Below, one piece after another: positions 10,651 through 17,608 of a DNA stretch of 64,000 nt; the first letter of the stretch is position 1, and each line of letters opens with the position of its first letter. The notes beneath the pieces were generated by a model. It had not been told where the DNA came from. It ran no database searches and saw nothing but the letters and a program-made list of their open reading frames with translations. The position numbers and the translations under genes were made by a program. Source of the stretch: Melioribacter sp. (GTDB lineage Bacteria; Bacteroidota; Ignavibacteria; Ignavibacteriales; Melioribacteraceae); contig PMDS01000099.1 in assembly GCA_003155655.1 (NCBI GenBank), positions 97,865 to 161,864 of the forward strand, read 5' to 3'.

Positions 10651-12279
10651 ATGTACATTAATTTTTCAGACATACCGGCACATCAAAATATTTTTTTGGA
10701 TTTCCTGCATGAATATGAAAACGTATCAAAATTTTACGGAAAGAATTTCAGAGACGTTGAAAAATATCCTTCTCTTTTTAAAAGTTTAAGTGAGAAAGAA
10801 AGGACCCATAATGCTCTTCTTCCTGAAATTATTAAAAATCAATACCAGGGTCAAAGTATATCGAAGCTTACCCAGAATAATATCAAATCCCTTTCTTCCA
10901 GTAATACTATAGTAATTGCTACAGGGCAGCAGCTTGGAATTTTTGGAGGACCGTTATATACATTCTACAAAATAATAACTGCAATAAAATTGTGCGACCA
11001 TCTTAAAGATAATTATGAAGGTTATAATTTTATTCCTGTTTTCTGGATGGAAGGCGACGATCATGACTATGATGAGGTAAGAAGTTTTTCCATGCTGAAT
11101 AATGAAAATCAGCTGATTAATTTAAAATATGATGATGGTCAACTCGAAGAAATTAACCGCGGTTCTATAGGGAATTTAGTTTTCAATCAGAACATTGAGA
11201 ATGTGTTCAACGAACTTGATGCAGCATTGCGTCAGACAGAGTTCAAGGCACCGCTGCTTGAATTTTTAAAATCAATTTACAAACCGGAAAAAACATTTCT
11301 TGAAACGTTCCGTAAAGTATTAATTCATTTTTTTGATGAATACGGTTTAGTATTATTCAGTCCCATTGACCCGGCTGTTAAAAGAATTTTAAAACCTGTA
11401 TTTGAAAAAGAAATTACAGAATTTCTTTATCACACATCATTTCTTGTAGAGCGAAGCGCTGAACTGGAAGAAATATACCACGCACAGGTTAAGGTTAAAC
11501 CAATCAACTTATTTTATACAGATGAAAAAGAGCGCCTTTCAATTGATCCGACTGAAACCGGCGAGTACAGGCTGAAAGGAAAACGCAAGAAATTTACGCG
11601 CGAGGAATTATTATTACAATTAGAAGAAGCACCTGAAAAATTCAGTCCTAATGTTTTATTAAGACCGATATGCCAGGATTATCTTTTTCCTACTGCATTT
11701 TATATAGGCGGACCCGGAGAGATAAGCTACTTTGCACAGGTATCCCCTCTTTACAAACTTTTTGGAATTGATGAACCTTTTATATACCCGCGTTCTTCAG
11801 CAACAATAGTTGAAAAGGGCGTTAAAGCGATTTTGGATAAAAATAATATTTCGTACATTGAAATTTTTTCAGAGGAAAACGAATTAATTCAAAAAATTGT
11901 TGCAGCTTCTTCTGAATTTAACGTGGAGGATTTATTCGGGAATACTTTGCGTGATATTTTGTCTTCACTAAGTTCAATTGACGAGAAGTTAGGCAGGATT
12001 GATAAAACTTTGCCGGATCTAAGTTCTAAAACCAGACAGAGGATTGAAGAATCGCTCAACCTTTTGAAGAATAAAGCTATTGACGCTGAGAAAAGAAAAT
12101 ACGATTCGACAATCCGCCAGGTCAGCAAGGTGCGCAATGTTCTATACCCAAATAATAATTTGCAGGAAAGAGAGTTAAACTGGATCTACTTTGCAAACAA
12201 ATACGGGATGGATATTGTTAAATGGCTTTATAAGGAGCTTACCATTAATAAATTTGAGCACCAAATCTTAGAGCTATAA
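10651..12279 (+). CDS. bshC: Bacillithiol biosynthesis cysteine-adding enzyme BshC
   Basis: 542 residues, standard for BshC, which is thought to add cysteine to glucosaminyl-malate in the last step of bacillithiol synthesis. Recognisable blocks are TGQQLGIFGGPLYTFYK near residue 90, FWMEGDDHDYDEV near 130 and YIGGPGEISYFAQV near 350, with a helical coiled coil near 455-500. The start has a clear AGGGAG site. No other bacillithiol gene (bshA, bshB) is nearby, which is common in this group. Cytoplasmic. Confidence 0.95.
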   Translation: MYINFSDIPAHQNIFLDFLHEYENVSKFYGKNFRDVEKYPSLFKSLSEKERTHNALLPEIIKNQYQGQSISKLTQNNIKSLSSSNTIVIATGQQLGIFGGPLYTFYKIITAIKLCDHLKDNYEGYNFIPVFWMEGDDHDYDEVRSFSMLNNENQLINLKYDDGQLEEINRGSIGNLVFNQNIENVFNELDAALRQTEFKAPLLEFLKSIYKPEKTFLETFRKVLIHFFDEYGLVLFSPIDPAVKRILKPVFEKEITEFLYHTSFLVERSAELEEIYHAQVKVKPINLFYTDEKERLSIDPTETGEYRLKGKRKKFTREELLLQLEEAPEKFSPNVLLRPICQDYLFPTAFYIGGPGEISYFAQVSPLYKLFGIDEPFIYPRSSATIVEKGVKAILDKNNISYIEIFSEENELIQKIVAASSEFNVEDLFGNTLRDILSSLSSIDEKLGRIDKTLPDLSSKTRQRIEESLNLLKNKAIDAEKRKYDSTIRQVSKVRNVLYPNNNLQERELNWIYFANKYGMDIVKWLYKELTINKFEHQILEL

Positions 12280-12353
12280 TTGAGAATGGAGAATTGAGAA
12301 TTGAGAATTAAAAATTGAACAATGAGTACATAATCGGTTATCTGTTATAAGTC

Positions 12354-12375
12354 ACTGTCAGCTGACGGAAACGGA
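12354..12375. repeat. REP-like palindrome, copy 1
   Basis: Contains the perfect palindrome GTCAGCTGAC (12357-12366) followed by GGAAACGGA. The same core with the same right flank recurs at 13282 and 16444. It lies between bshC and the HEPT/MNT module. Confidence 0.6.
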
Positions 12376-12402
12376 CACCGATGAAAAACAGCTGCTCATT
12401 TC

Positions 12403-12714
12403 TCATGATGCTTTTTGATAGATAACAATGCCTATACGTTCGATATGGTCTAACATATTTTTATCTTTTATGTTTTTATGTATCTGGAAGTCGTAGGTGT
12501 AAGGATAGCCAAGTTTTTCTAATTTTATCGACAGGTCAAGCTGGTCATTCAGTGTTATATTTTCTCCAAATAGAGCAATATCAATATCCGATCCATCCTT
12601 AAATTTCCCCATCGCCCTGGAACCAAAGAGAGCAGCTTTTTCAATATTAGGATTTTGAGAGAATAGAAGAATTAATTCATTAAAAACAGTTTCAACAATT
12701 CCAAAATTATTCAT
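12403..12714 (-). CDS. MNT-type nucleotidyltransferase (antitoxin MntA-like)
   Basis: A 103-residue minimal nucleotidyltransferase with the hallmark GSRAMGKFKDGSDIDIAL (GSx10DxD) at about residues 31-48. In characterised HEPT/MNT pairs this enzyme adds AMP units to a tyrosine of the HEPT toxin and silences it. It follows the HEPT gene on the same strand after 11 bases, the usual two-gene operon. Family membership is sure; the antitoxin role is inferred from the pair. Confidence 0.88.
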   Translation of the reverse strand: MNNFGIVETVFNELILLFSQNPNIEKAALFGSRAMGKFKDGSDIDIALFGENITLNDQLDLSIKLEKLGYPYTYDFQIHKNIKDKNMLDHIERIGIVIYQKAS

Positions 12715-12725
12715 CCAGAAAACCT

Positions 12726-13142
12726 TTATTTGTCTTTAAGGCTTAACAGCTTACTTCTAAGCTGATTAAACAAACTGAAATATATTTCAATAACTTCTTT
12801 TGCAATTTCGTTTGCTGTTTCTTTATTGTAAGTATGTGAAGTTAACTGCCTGCTCTTTCTTAGCCGCGCCCATCCTTCCGCATCTGATATCAATTCATTT
12901 TTAAATGCCTGTTCTATAACAGGTCCGGGACCTGCAACATCGTTATAGCCCTGATGTTTGAATAAATCCTGAAGAGTATTCCAAGCAAGTTCGTAAGTAT
13001 ATTCAAAACGCTGAATCAATCCTTCAACCTCAAGTTCGGTCATGTCTTTCAATTCTTCATCTTCAACAACTTCGGATAGTTTCTTTAAAGCTTTTTGGAA
13101 ATTTTCAAACCGCTGTTCCCATCTTATGTCTTCACTGTCCAT
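12726..13142 (-). CDS. HEPT-domain protein (putative toxin; HI0074-like)
   Basis: A 138-residue all-helical protein of the nucleotidyltransferase substrate-binding family (the HI0074 type). It carries the HEPT RNase signature RQLTSHTY near residues 95-103, which matches Rx4HxY; the tyrosine is the residue modified by the MNT partner in studied systems. First gene of the pair, with a GGAG site before its ATG. Likely a stress or defence toxin-antitoxin unit. Confidence 0.87.
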   Translation of the reverse strand: MDSEDIRWEQRFENFQKALKKLSEVVEDEELKDMTELEVEGLIQRFEYTYELAWNTLQDLFKHQGYNDVAGPGPVIEQAFKNELISDAEGWARLRKSRQLTSHTYNKETANEIAKEVIEIYFSLFNQLRSKLLSLKDK

Positions 13143-13281
13143 AATTTATTCTCCACAAGTTAAAATGTATTAAATCATTCAACTTGTTTTCTTTTCAAGA
13201 TGTTTTAACCACAAATTTGAATTTAAAATAGCATAAAAGAGAATGAGAATAAAGGACTTAGCAATTAGCCCGCCCAACAAT

Positions 13282-13307
13282 CCGTCAGCTGACGGAGGCG
13301 GGTAAAC
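13282..13307. repeat. REP-like palindrome, copy 2
   Basis: A perfect 14-bp palindrome CCGTCAGCTGACGG (13282-13295) followed by AGGCGGGTAAAC, the word also scattered at 10045, 22730 and 44241. It sits just upstream of the HEPT/MNT pair, so copies 1 and 2 bracket that module. Confidence 0.65.
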
Positions 13308-13504
13308 TTCAAGCTGTTAGCTATAAGATGAAAGAATGTAAAATGAATCCATGCCTACAATAAATCCATGTCTACGTGTATTACTTCAGTAATCCGATAA
13401 CAGTTCTGAGGCTCGTAAACATCAGGATTTTTTGTCATTCTTTTATTTTTTTTTCAGAACATTTTTTGCAAAAAATATCAATTCTCCTTTTAATGCTGGT
13501 CCTA

Positions 13505-13620
13505 ACTTTTTCAACAATTCTCACCAATTTCCATCCAATTTCCACCTAATTTTCACCCAGTTTTTACCCTGTTTTTATCCCATTTTTATCCCGTTTTTAT
13601 CCTGTTTGTTCACCATCAGG
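13505..13620. repeat. Degenerate 12-13 bp tandem repeat
   Basis: Successive units of the form TTTTTATCCC followed by A/G/T T, with diverged units upstream (tttccatccaa, tttccacctaa, tttcacccag). About eight units can be followed by eye. There is no spacer/repeat alternation, so this is not a CRISPR. Confidence 0.6.
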
Positions 13621-14044
13621 CATCAATGGAATAGTCAGTATGTCAAAGAACTTTTTTCAGGACGAGACATTCTCACATTTTCTCCCTCTCCTTTTTTTAA
13701 GGAGAGGGTCGGGGTGAGGTCCTTTGCGAATATGCAAAACTTCTTTAAAAAATAATTTTGAACAATTCAAAATAATTTCCCCTCCTTTTTTTTAAGGAGG
13801 GGAATTAAAAGAGGTGGTCCACACATCTATTTTTGTACACCGGATTATTAATAAATATAATTCTGTGTTACCGAAATAATTAAGAATTACACTACGGCAG
13901 GTAAACTCGATGACCACTTCACTGCATAAATTTTTATACGCAATTATTTTAAAGTGTGGTGAAACTCTTTTAATGTACAAACAACCTATCTTTACACACC
14001 CCAGTCGTTCCTCTCCTTCCCCTCTCGAGAGGGGAAAAGAAGTG

Positions 14045-14072
14045 CCTGCCCCGCGTTTTTTGCGGGGGGTGT
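14045..14072. repeat. Hairpin repeat, family 2, copy 1
   Basis: Stem CCCCGC (14049-14054) and GCGGGG (14062-14067) between conserved flanks CCTG and GGTGTG. Related hairpins with different but still paired stems occur at 14109 and 16480. Confidence 0.5.
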
Positions 14073-14103
14073 GTTTTATTATTAAATTTTTGACTCGCCA
14101 CAG

Positions 14104-14132
14104 CCTGTCCCGAAGTTCTGTTTCGGGGGTGT
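14104..14132. repeat. Hairpin repeat, family 2, copy 2
   Basis: Stem CCCGAA (14109-14114) and TTCGGG (14122-14127) between flanks CCTGT and GGTGT. It directly precedes the direct repeat at 14136. Confidence 0.5.
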
Positions 14133-14135
14133 AAA

Positions 14136-14150
14136 GTGGAGTACTAGAAA
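14136..14150 (+). repeat. Short direct repeat upstream of GNAT gene
   Basis: GTGGAGTACTAGAAA. It recurs with one mismatch at 14888-14902, so the pair flanks the 14323-14808 gene. A shorter related word (GATGTACTAGGAACTT) is at about 14190. Confidence 0.55.
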
Positions 14151-14322
14151 CTTATTTATTAAAAATTTCTTTTTGCAGGACTGGTGTTTGATGTACTAGG
14201 AACTTTAACGCATCGCACAATGTTGTCGCTGATAAATTACATTAAGTATTTGTACAGGAGAGCTCTTTCATTTAAAACCGGAAGACATAATTATAGGGTA
14301 TTTTAAAACAACAAGAATCAAA

Positions 14323-14808
14323 ATGACGAACGACAAACTTTCCATAAAACTTAGACGAACTGAAGTTACAGACTTAGACAAGTTCTTTCAATTTCAACTT
14401 GACAAGGAAGCAATTTTCTTAGCCGCATTCACACCCAAAGACCCAACAGACAAATCAGCATATTTAATCAAACATACAAAGTTATTGAGCGACCCGACAA
14501 TAAATAATCAAACAATTATAGTTGACAATATTATCGCAGGTAGTATTGCAAAGTTTGTAATGGAAGGCGATGCGGAAATTACTTATTGGATTGACAGGAA
14601 CTTTTGGGGACAAGGAATTGCAACAAAAGCACTAAAAGAATTTCTTTCCATTGAAGCTACCAGACCAATTTTTGGACGGGTTGCGTTTGACAATTTTGGT
14701 TCACAAAAAGTTTTGGAAAAATGTGATTTTGTAAAAATCGGTACTGATAAAGGTTTTGCAAATGCACGGCAAACAGAGATAGAAGAATTCATTTATAAGC
14801 TGACTTGA
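14323..14808 (+). CDS. GNAT-family N-acetyltransferase
   Basis: 161 residues of the RimJ/RimL-like GNAT fold, using acetyl-CoA to modify an unknown amine. The central strand and acetyl-CoA loop are seen in ITYWIDRNFWGQGIATKALKEF near residues 86-107 and the late VLEKCDFVKIG motif near 130. The substrate cannot be told. It stands alone in the accessory island, bracketed by a 15-bp direct repeat, which suggests arrival as a small cassette. Confidence 0.85.
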   Translation: MTNDKLSIKLRRTEVTDLDKFFQFQLDKEAIFLAAFTPKDPTDKSAYLIKHTKLLSDPTINNQTIIVDNIIAGSIAKFVMEGDAEITYWIDRNFWGQGIATKALKEFLSIEATRPIFGRVAFDNFGSQKVLEKCDFVKIGTDKGFANARQTEIEEFIYKLT

Positions 14809-14887
14809 CAACAGAACAACATAAAAAAACACCCTATTACATAGGTTTGGCATAATGTCGGGTGACGTTTTTTGTCAAGGGCGTACC

Positions 14888-14902
14888 GTGAAGTACTAGA
14901 AA
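14888..14902 (+). repeat. Short direct repeat downstream of GNAT gene
   Basis: GTGAAGTACTAGAAA, 14 of 15 bases identical to the copy at 14136. It is preceded by GGGCGTACC; a third, looser relative (GTGCCGTGTCATAATAGAAA) is near 16506 after another family 2 hairpin. Confidence 0.55.
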
Positions 14903-14920
14903 AGATTGCTTTCTGCAATC

Positions 14921-16015
14921 CTAGGCTTTATCTAAATCAATTGGAATAATGAATTTGCGACCCACAAATGGAAGTATTTTTTTTAGATGGTGAAGCCGGC
15001 CAATTATTATACCAGGATGAGTCTCAAATTTTTTTGCGAATGTTTCAATGTCATCCTGTGTTAAGCGGACTTTATCTAAAATCTCTTTTTCCTGATCAGA
15101 ATTAAGCGTCCATTTGACTGCAAATTCATTAGCCTCGTTCTCTTTTTCATCATCGTAATCTTTATAATTAACATCTTCCAGGAAAATATCTTTTTTGCCG
15201 TGTAATAAAATATGACCGGCTTCATGAAAGAATGTAAACCAAAAACTATCGTTACGTTTGAATCTGCCTGAAAGTTGTATTAAAGGATTATCATTAATCC
15301 AGCGGGTTGCACCGCTGATTGGACTACCGGGAAGACAGGGAGTATATACAACCCTAACACCGGCATTAAGACAAACTGCTTTTAACTTCTCGAAAAAATC
15401 AGCGGGATGTTCAGCCATTATTGTTTTTATAACCGGGAGAGATATTTTAAAATCTTTTTCTGAATATTCTTTTGAATTAATCTGAGCCGCTTGTATTTCA
15501 CCCTTTCTTAACCATGCCGAAATCGAATAAGAATCTTTATTATGTGCTAAAGAAATTCTAAATGCAACCTTCAATTCTCTTTTAAAATAATAATCTTCCC
15601 AGGCTTTATCGGTTGACAAAGAGAAAAAAGAAAGTAAGGATGCGGCTTTTTCATTAAGTGAACCCAATTTTGGCAGCCATCCTTTTTTAACCATATCATT
15701 AATTGGGAAATTTTTTGACCATGGAATTGCTTCTTCAATAACTTTTTCTCTTCTGATTCTAGCTAAGTATTCGTCATAACTGCGCTGCCTATTAAGCCAG
15801 AAATAAGCTGGAATTTTCAGAACATTTTCAAATTGCACAGCCATATCGGGAGTGATTGAGCTTTCGCCTTTAAGAATTGCTGTAATAGTTTTTTCAGGTT
15901 TATCAGCCCTAATAGCAAATTCTTTTGGTCCCATCCCAAGCTCATTTAATTTTTCCGAAAGATCAGTCCCGGGATGCGGAACAGATTGAGGGAAATATTC
16001 ATTGTTCTTGGACAT
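14921..16015 (-). CDS. XRE/HigA-like antitoxin fused to ImmA/IrrE metallopeptidase
   Basis: 364 residues in two parts. Residues about 13-75 are a Cro/HigA-type helix-turn-helix (PGTDLSEKLNELGMGPKEFA, then KTITAILKG). Residues about 170-330 are an ImmA/IrrE (DUF955) peptidase with the zinc motif HEAGHILLHG. The peptidase may release the repressor under stress, as in other fused antitoxins; that is inference. Its ATG lies two bases after the stop of the toxin-like gene (TAA AC ATG), the toxin-first order of higBA loci. Confidence 0.88.
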   Translation of the reverse strand: MSKNNEYFPQSVPHPGTDLSEKLNELGMGPKEFAIRADKPEKTITAILKGESSITPDMAVQFENVLKIPAYFWLNRQRSYDEYLARIRREKVIEEAIPWSKNFPINDMVKKGWLPKLGSLNEKAASLLSFFSLSTDKAWEDYYFKRELKVAFRISLAHNKDSYSISAWLRKGEIQAAQINSKEYSEKDFKISLPVIKTIMAEHPADFFEKLKAVCLNAGVRVVYTPCLPGSPISGATRWINDNPLIQLSGRFKRNDSFWFTFFHEAGHILLHGKKDIFLEDVNYKDYDDEKENEANEFAVKWTLNSDQEKEILDKVRLTQDDIETFAKKFETHPGIIIGRLHHLKKILPFVGRKFIIPIDLDKA

Positions 16016-16017
16016 GT

Positions 16018-16359
16018 TTATTTTTCTTTGTGATAATTTATTATTTCGATAATTTCAATACCTTTTATGTTACTCCATACATATTGACCATCCGCATTAG
16101 TAGGAATCGGATCTTCGTGTGGAGTAAATATCAGCCTGTAAGGCTGGTCAAGATCGCATGCCCATTGACCTTTTCTATTGTCTTTAAGTTCATGGTAATT
16201 ACCAGCTAAATTACGAACATCTTCAAGAGTGAATGCATCGTGTAATTGGTTTAAACGAAGTCTTATTTTTTCAGCTCTCACTTTTCCCATCTTCCGCTCA
16301 AGCTTTCGATCATCGTTTACTATCTTTGCAAGTTTTTTGTCGCTAAACGTTATATCCAT
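16018..16359 (-). CDS. RelE/HigB-like toxin
   Basis: 113 residues of the plasmid-maintenance killer (HigB/RelE-like) type: MDITFSDKKLAKIVND start, central ...LRLNQLHDAFTLEDV, and the C-terminal strand pattern WACDLDQPYRLIF with IKGIEIIEIINYH. Family members cut mRNA on the ribosome. The frame is open five codons upstream, but the MDI start fits homologues. It is paired with the antitoxin gene that follows. A Bacteroidota-type promoter ends almost at the start codon, so the transcript may be leaderless or nearly so. Confidence 0.82.
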   Translation of the reverse strand: MDITFSDKKLAKIVNDDRKLERKMGKVRAEKIRLRLNQLHDAFTLEDVRNLAGNYHELKDNRKGQWACDLDQPYRLIFTPHEDPIPTNADGQYVWSNIKGIEIIEIINYHKEK

Positions 16360-16361
16360 AG

Positions 16362-16392
16362 CAAATATACACAATTTTTAATTAACAGCAAA
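16362..16392 (-). promoter_or_regulatory. Bacteroidota-type promoter of the toxin-antitoxin operon
   Basis: On the minus strand, TTTG (16392-16389), a 19-base spacer and TATATTTG (16369-16362) match the TTTG/TAnnTTTG consensus exactly. The -7 box ends two bases before the toxin ATG, predicting a start of transcription at or near the start codon. Confidence 0.7.
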
Positions 16393-16401
16393 TGTTAATT
16401 A
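16379..16401. promoter_or_regulatory. Perfect inverted-repeat operator
   Basis: TAATTAACA and TGTTAATTA form perfect 9-bp arms around the 5-base spacer GCAAA. The centre coincides with the TTTG box of the promoter, so a bound repressor would block it. The antitoxin's helix-turn-helix is the obvious candidate ligand. Confidence 0.7.
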
Positions 16402-16443
16402 TAATACTACTGCAACTTTTTAAGCCAGTCCCGCGTCCGTTAT

Positions 16444-16464
16444 CCGTCAGCTGACGGAAACGGA
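16444..16464. repeat. REP-like palindrome, copy 3
   Basis: CCGTCAGCTGACGG followed by AAACGGA, identical in its core to copy 2. It lies between the toxin-antitoxin operon and the end of the restriction-like operon. Confidence 0.65.
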
Positions 16465-16475
16465 TTTGTCGAGGG

Positions 16476-16507
16476 CTGTCCCGACTTCTTTAGTCGGGGA
16501 TGTGCCG
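16476..16507. repeat. Hairpin repeat, family 2, copy 3
   Basis: Stem CCCGAC (16480-16485) and GTCGGG (16493-16498) between CTGT and GATGTG. It could also help terminate the restriction-like operon ending at 16526, although no T-run follows on either strand. A bare CCCGAC-TTT-GTCGGG hairpin recurs at 54631-54645. Confidence 0.5.
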
Positions 16508-16525
16508 TGTCATAATAGAAATTAA

Positions 16526-17608
16526 TTAGCTCCTTCTAAAATTATCGCACAAACTATTTAAATAAGCATCTGACGCATAATTAATTAAATAATCAATGAA
16601 AGCACGATATATAATACTTCCAGATCTTTTTTTTACAGGGAATGAGGAACGCCATAATTTAAAATTACTTTTTAATTCATCAATATTGTTTGCATTTGAT
16701 AAACTATTATCTTCGTTAATGAAAGCTAGATAATCCTTTTCCCACATTGGGAAAATATTTTTTTCTAGATATGATCGATATCTTACATATATATTTAAAG
16801 TTGAATCCCAACTTTCAAAGATATCTTTTTCGGTAATGTTGACAGGATTGATCGTCAAATTCCAATCTGCATCGTACATACCATTAATAGTTGGTTCCTT
16901 AATAAAAGTAAATTTAACTGAAATTCCATCATTATCTATATAAGGGTAAAATGCTTTGATTCTTTTTTTTGTGCTAGAATTGCAATATAAAATATTTTTT
17001 GAACCTTTTGCTGGTCTTTGATTACAGTCATGCCCAATTGGAATTAAATTATCAAAATTAACCGCAGACATAGGGAACAAATCTTTACATAACCAATGGT
17101 CAAGAGCAATTCTAGCTTGACCTTCTAAGCTTAAAAATCCTTCTAATCCGCATAATGGACAAACTTCTATTGCATTTGTAATGATAAATCTATCAATCGA
17201 TTCCTTTATTTTATCATTAACATAAGTTTCAAAACCATGGAAATTAATAGCAACATTATAGAGATATAAGAATAATGTGTCTATTTCGGATTGAATATTT
17301 TTTGGTAACTCTTTCAGTTCTATGATTAAAGAAGCAGCGTGATTATTACATAAATTTTCAATTTGATTATTGTGATAAAATGCATTTATTATTTTATTTC
17401 TATGAGCCTTTGTTTTAATTGATTTATATTTATTATAAACTGCTTCAAATTTGCTTTTTAATGCTGTATTAGCAAATACTGTATTTGACCAATTTGGAAA
17501 GAGATGATCCCCAAAAGAAACAGAATTTTCAATCTGACTAAAGAATACAGATGGTATTTCTTGAATAGTACTAATTTGAGTACTAAGTTTTTGAAGTCTT
17601 GTTATCAT
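16526..17608 (-). CDS. HNH endonuclease, partner of an AAA ATPase (PtuB-like)
   Basis: 360 residues: an N-terminal helical half, then an HNH core with a CPLCG knuckle near residue 149, LDHWLCK near 168, and NLIPIGHDCN...KGSK near 185-200. A helical C-terminal part of about 150 residues follows. The frame is open 24 codons further, but the ATG at 17608 overlaps the end of the ATPase gene by 26 bases and is the natural coupled start. Last gene of the hsdM-hsdS-ATPase-nuclease operon. ATPase plus HNH pairs are the composition of Septu (PtuAB) and some retron defence systems; here the pair follows a methylase/specificity module. Likely the DNA-cutting effector. Confidence 0.8.
   Translation of the reverse strand: MITRLQKLSTQISTIQEIPSVFFSQIENSVSFGDHLFPNWSNTVFANTALKSKFEAVYNKYKSIKTKAHRNKIINAFYHNNQIENLCNNHAASLIIELKELPKNIQSEIDTLFLYLYNVAINFHGFETYVNDKIKESIDRFIITNAIEVCPLCGLEGFLSLEGQARIALDHWLCKDLFPMSAVNFDNLIPIGHDCNQRPAKGSKNILYCNSSTKKRIKAFYPYIDNDGISVKFTFIKEPTINGMYDADWNLTINPVNITEKDIFESWDSTLNIYVRYRSYLEKNIFPMWEKDYLAFINEDNSLSNANNIDELKSNFKLWRSSFPVKKRSGSIIYRAFIDYLINYASDAYLNSLCDNFRRS

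Larger units (their letters stand above)
13143..14322 (+). other. Long repeat-rich spacer between toxin-antitoxin module and GNAT gene
   Basis: About 1.2 kb without a credible gene; open frames at 13432-13755, 13792-13980 and 13910-14134 have no family-like features and run across repeats. The stretch contains a palindromic repeat (13282), a degenerate tandem repeat (13505-13620), several near-identical runs of the type ctcctttttttaaggagaggg (13685-13800), two strong hairpins (14049, 14109) and a short direct repeat (14136). It looks like an accumulation zone for intergenic repeats in the accessory island. Confidence 0.5.

Noticed and set aside
13505..13620. CRISPR array
   Set aside because: Units are short, contiguous and diverged, with no constant repeat separated by unique spacers. 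The same holds for the tracts at 22917 and 44009.
13432..14134. Open frames at 13432-13755 and 13910-14134
   Set aside because: They translate tandem repeats and hairpin repeats and have no recognisable domain or start signal.
14136..14902. Integron cassette with attC site around the GNAT gene
   Set aside because: The flanking words lack the paired core sites of an attC and no integrase of that class is in the window.
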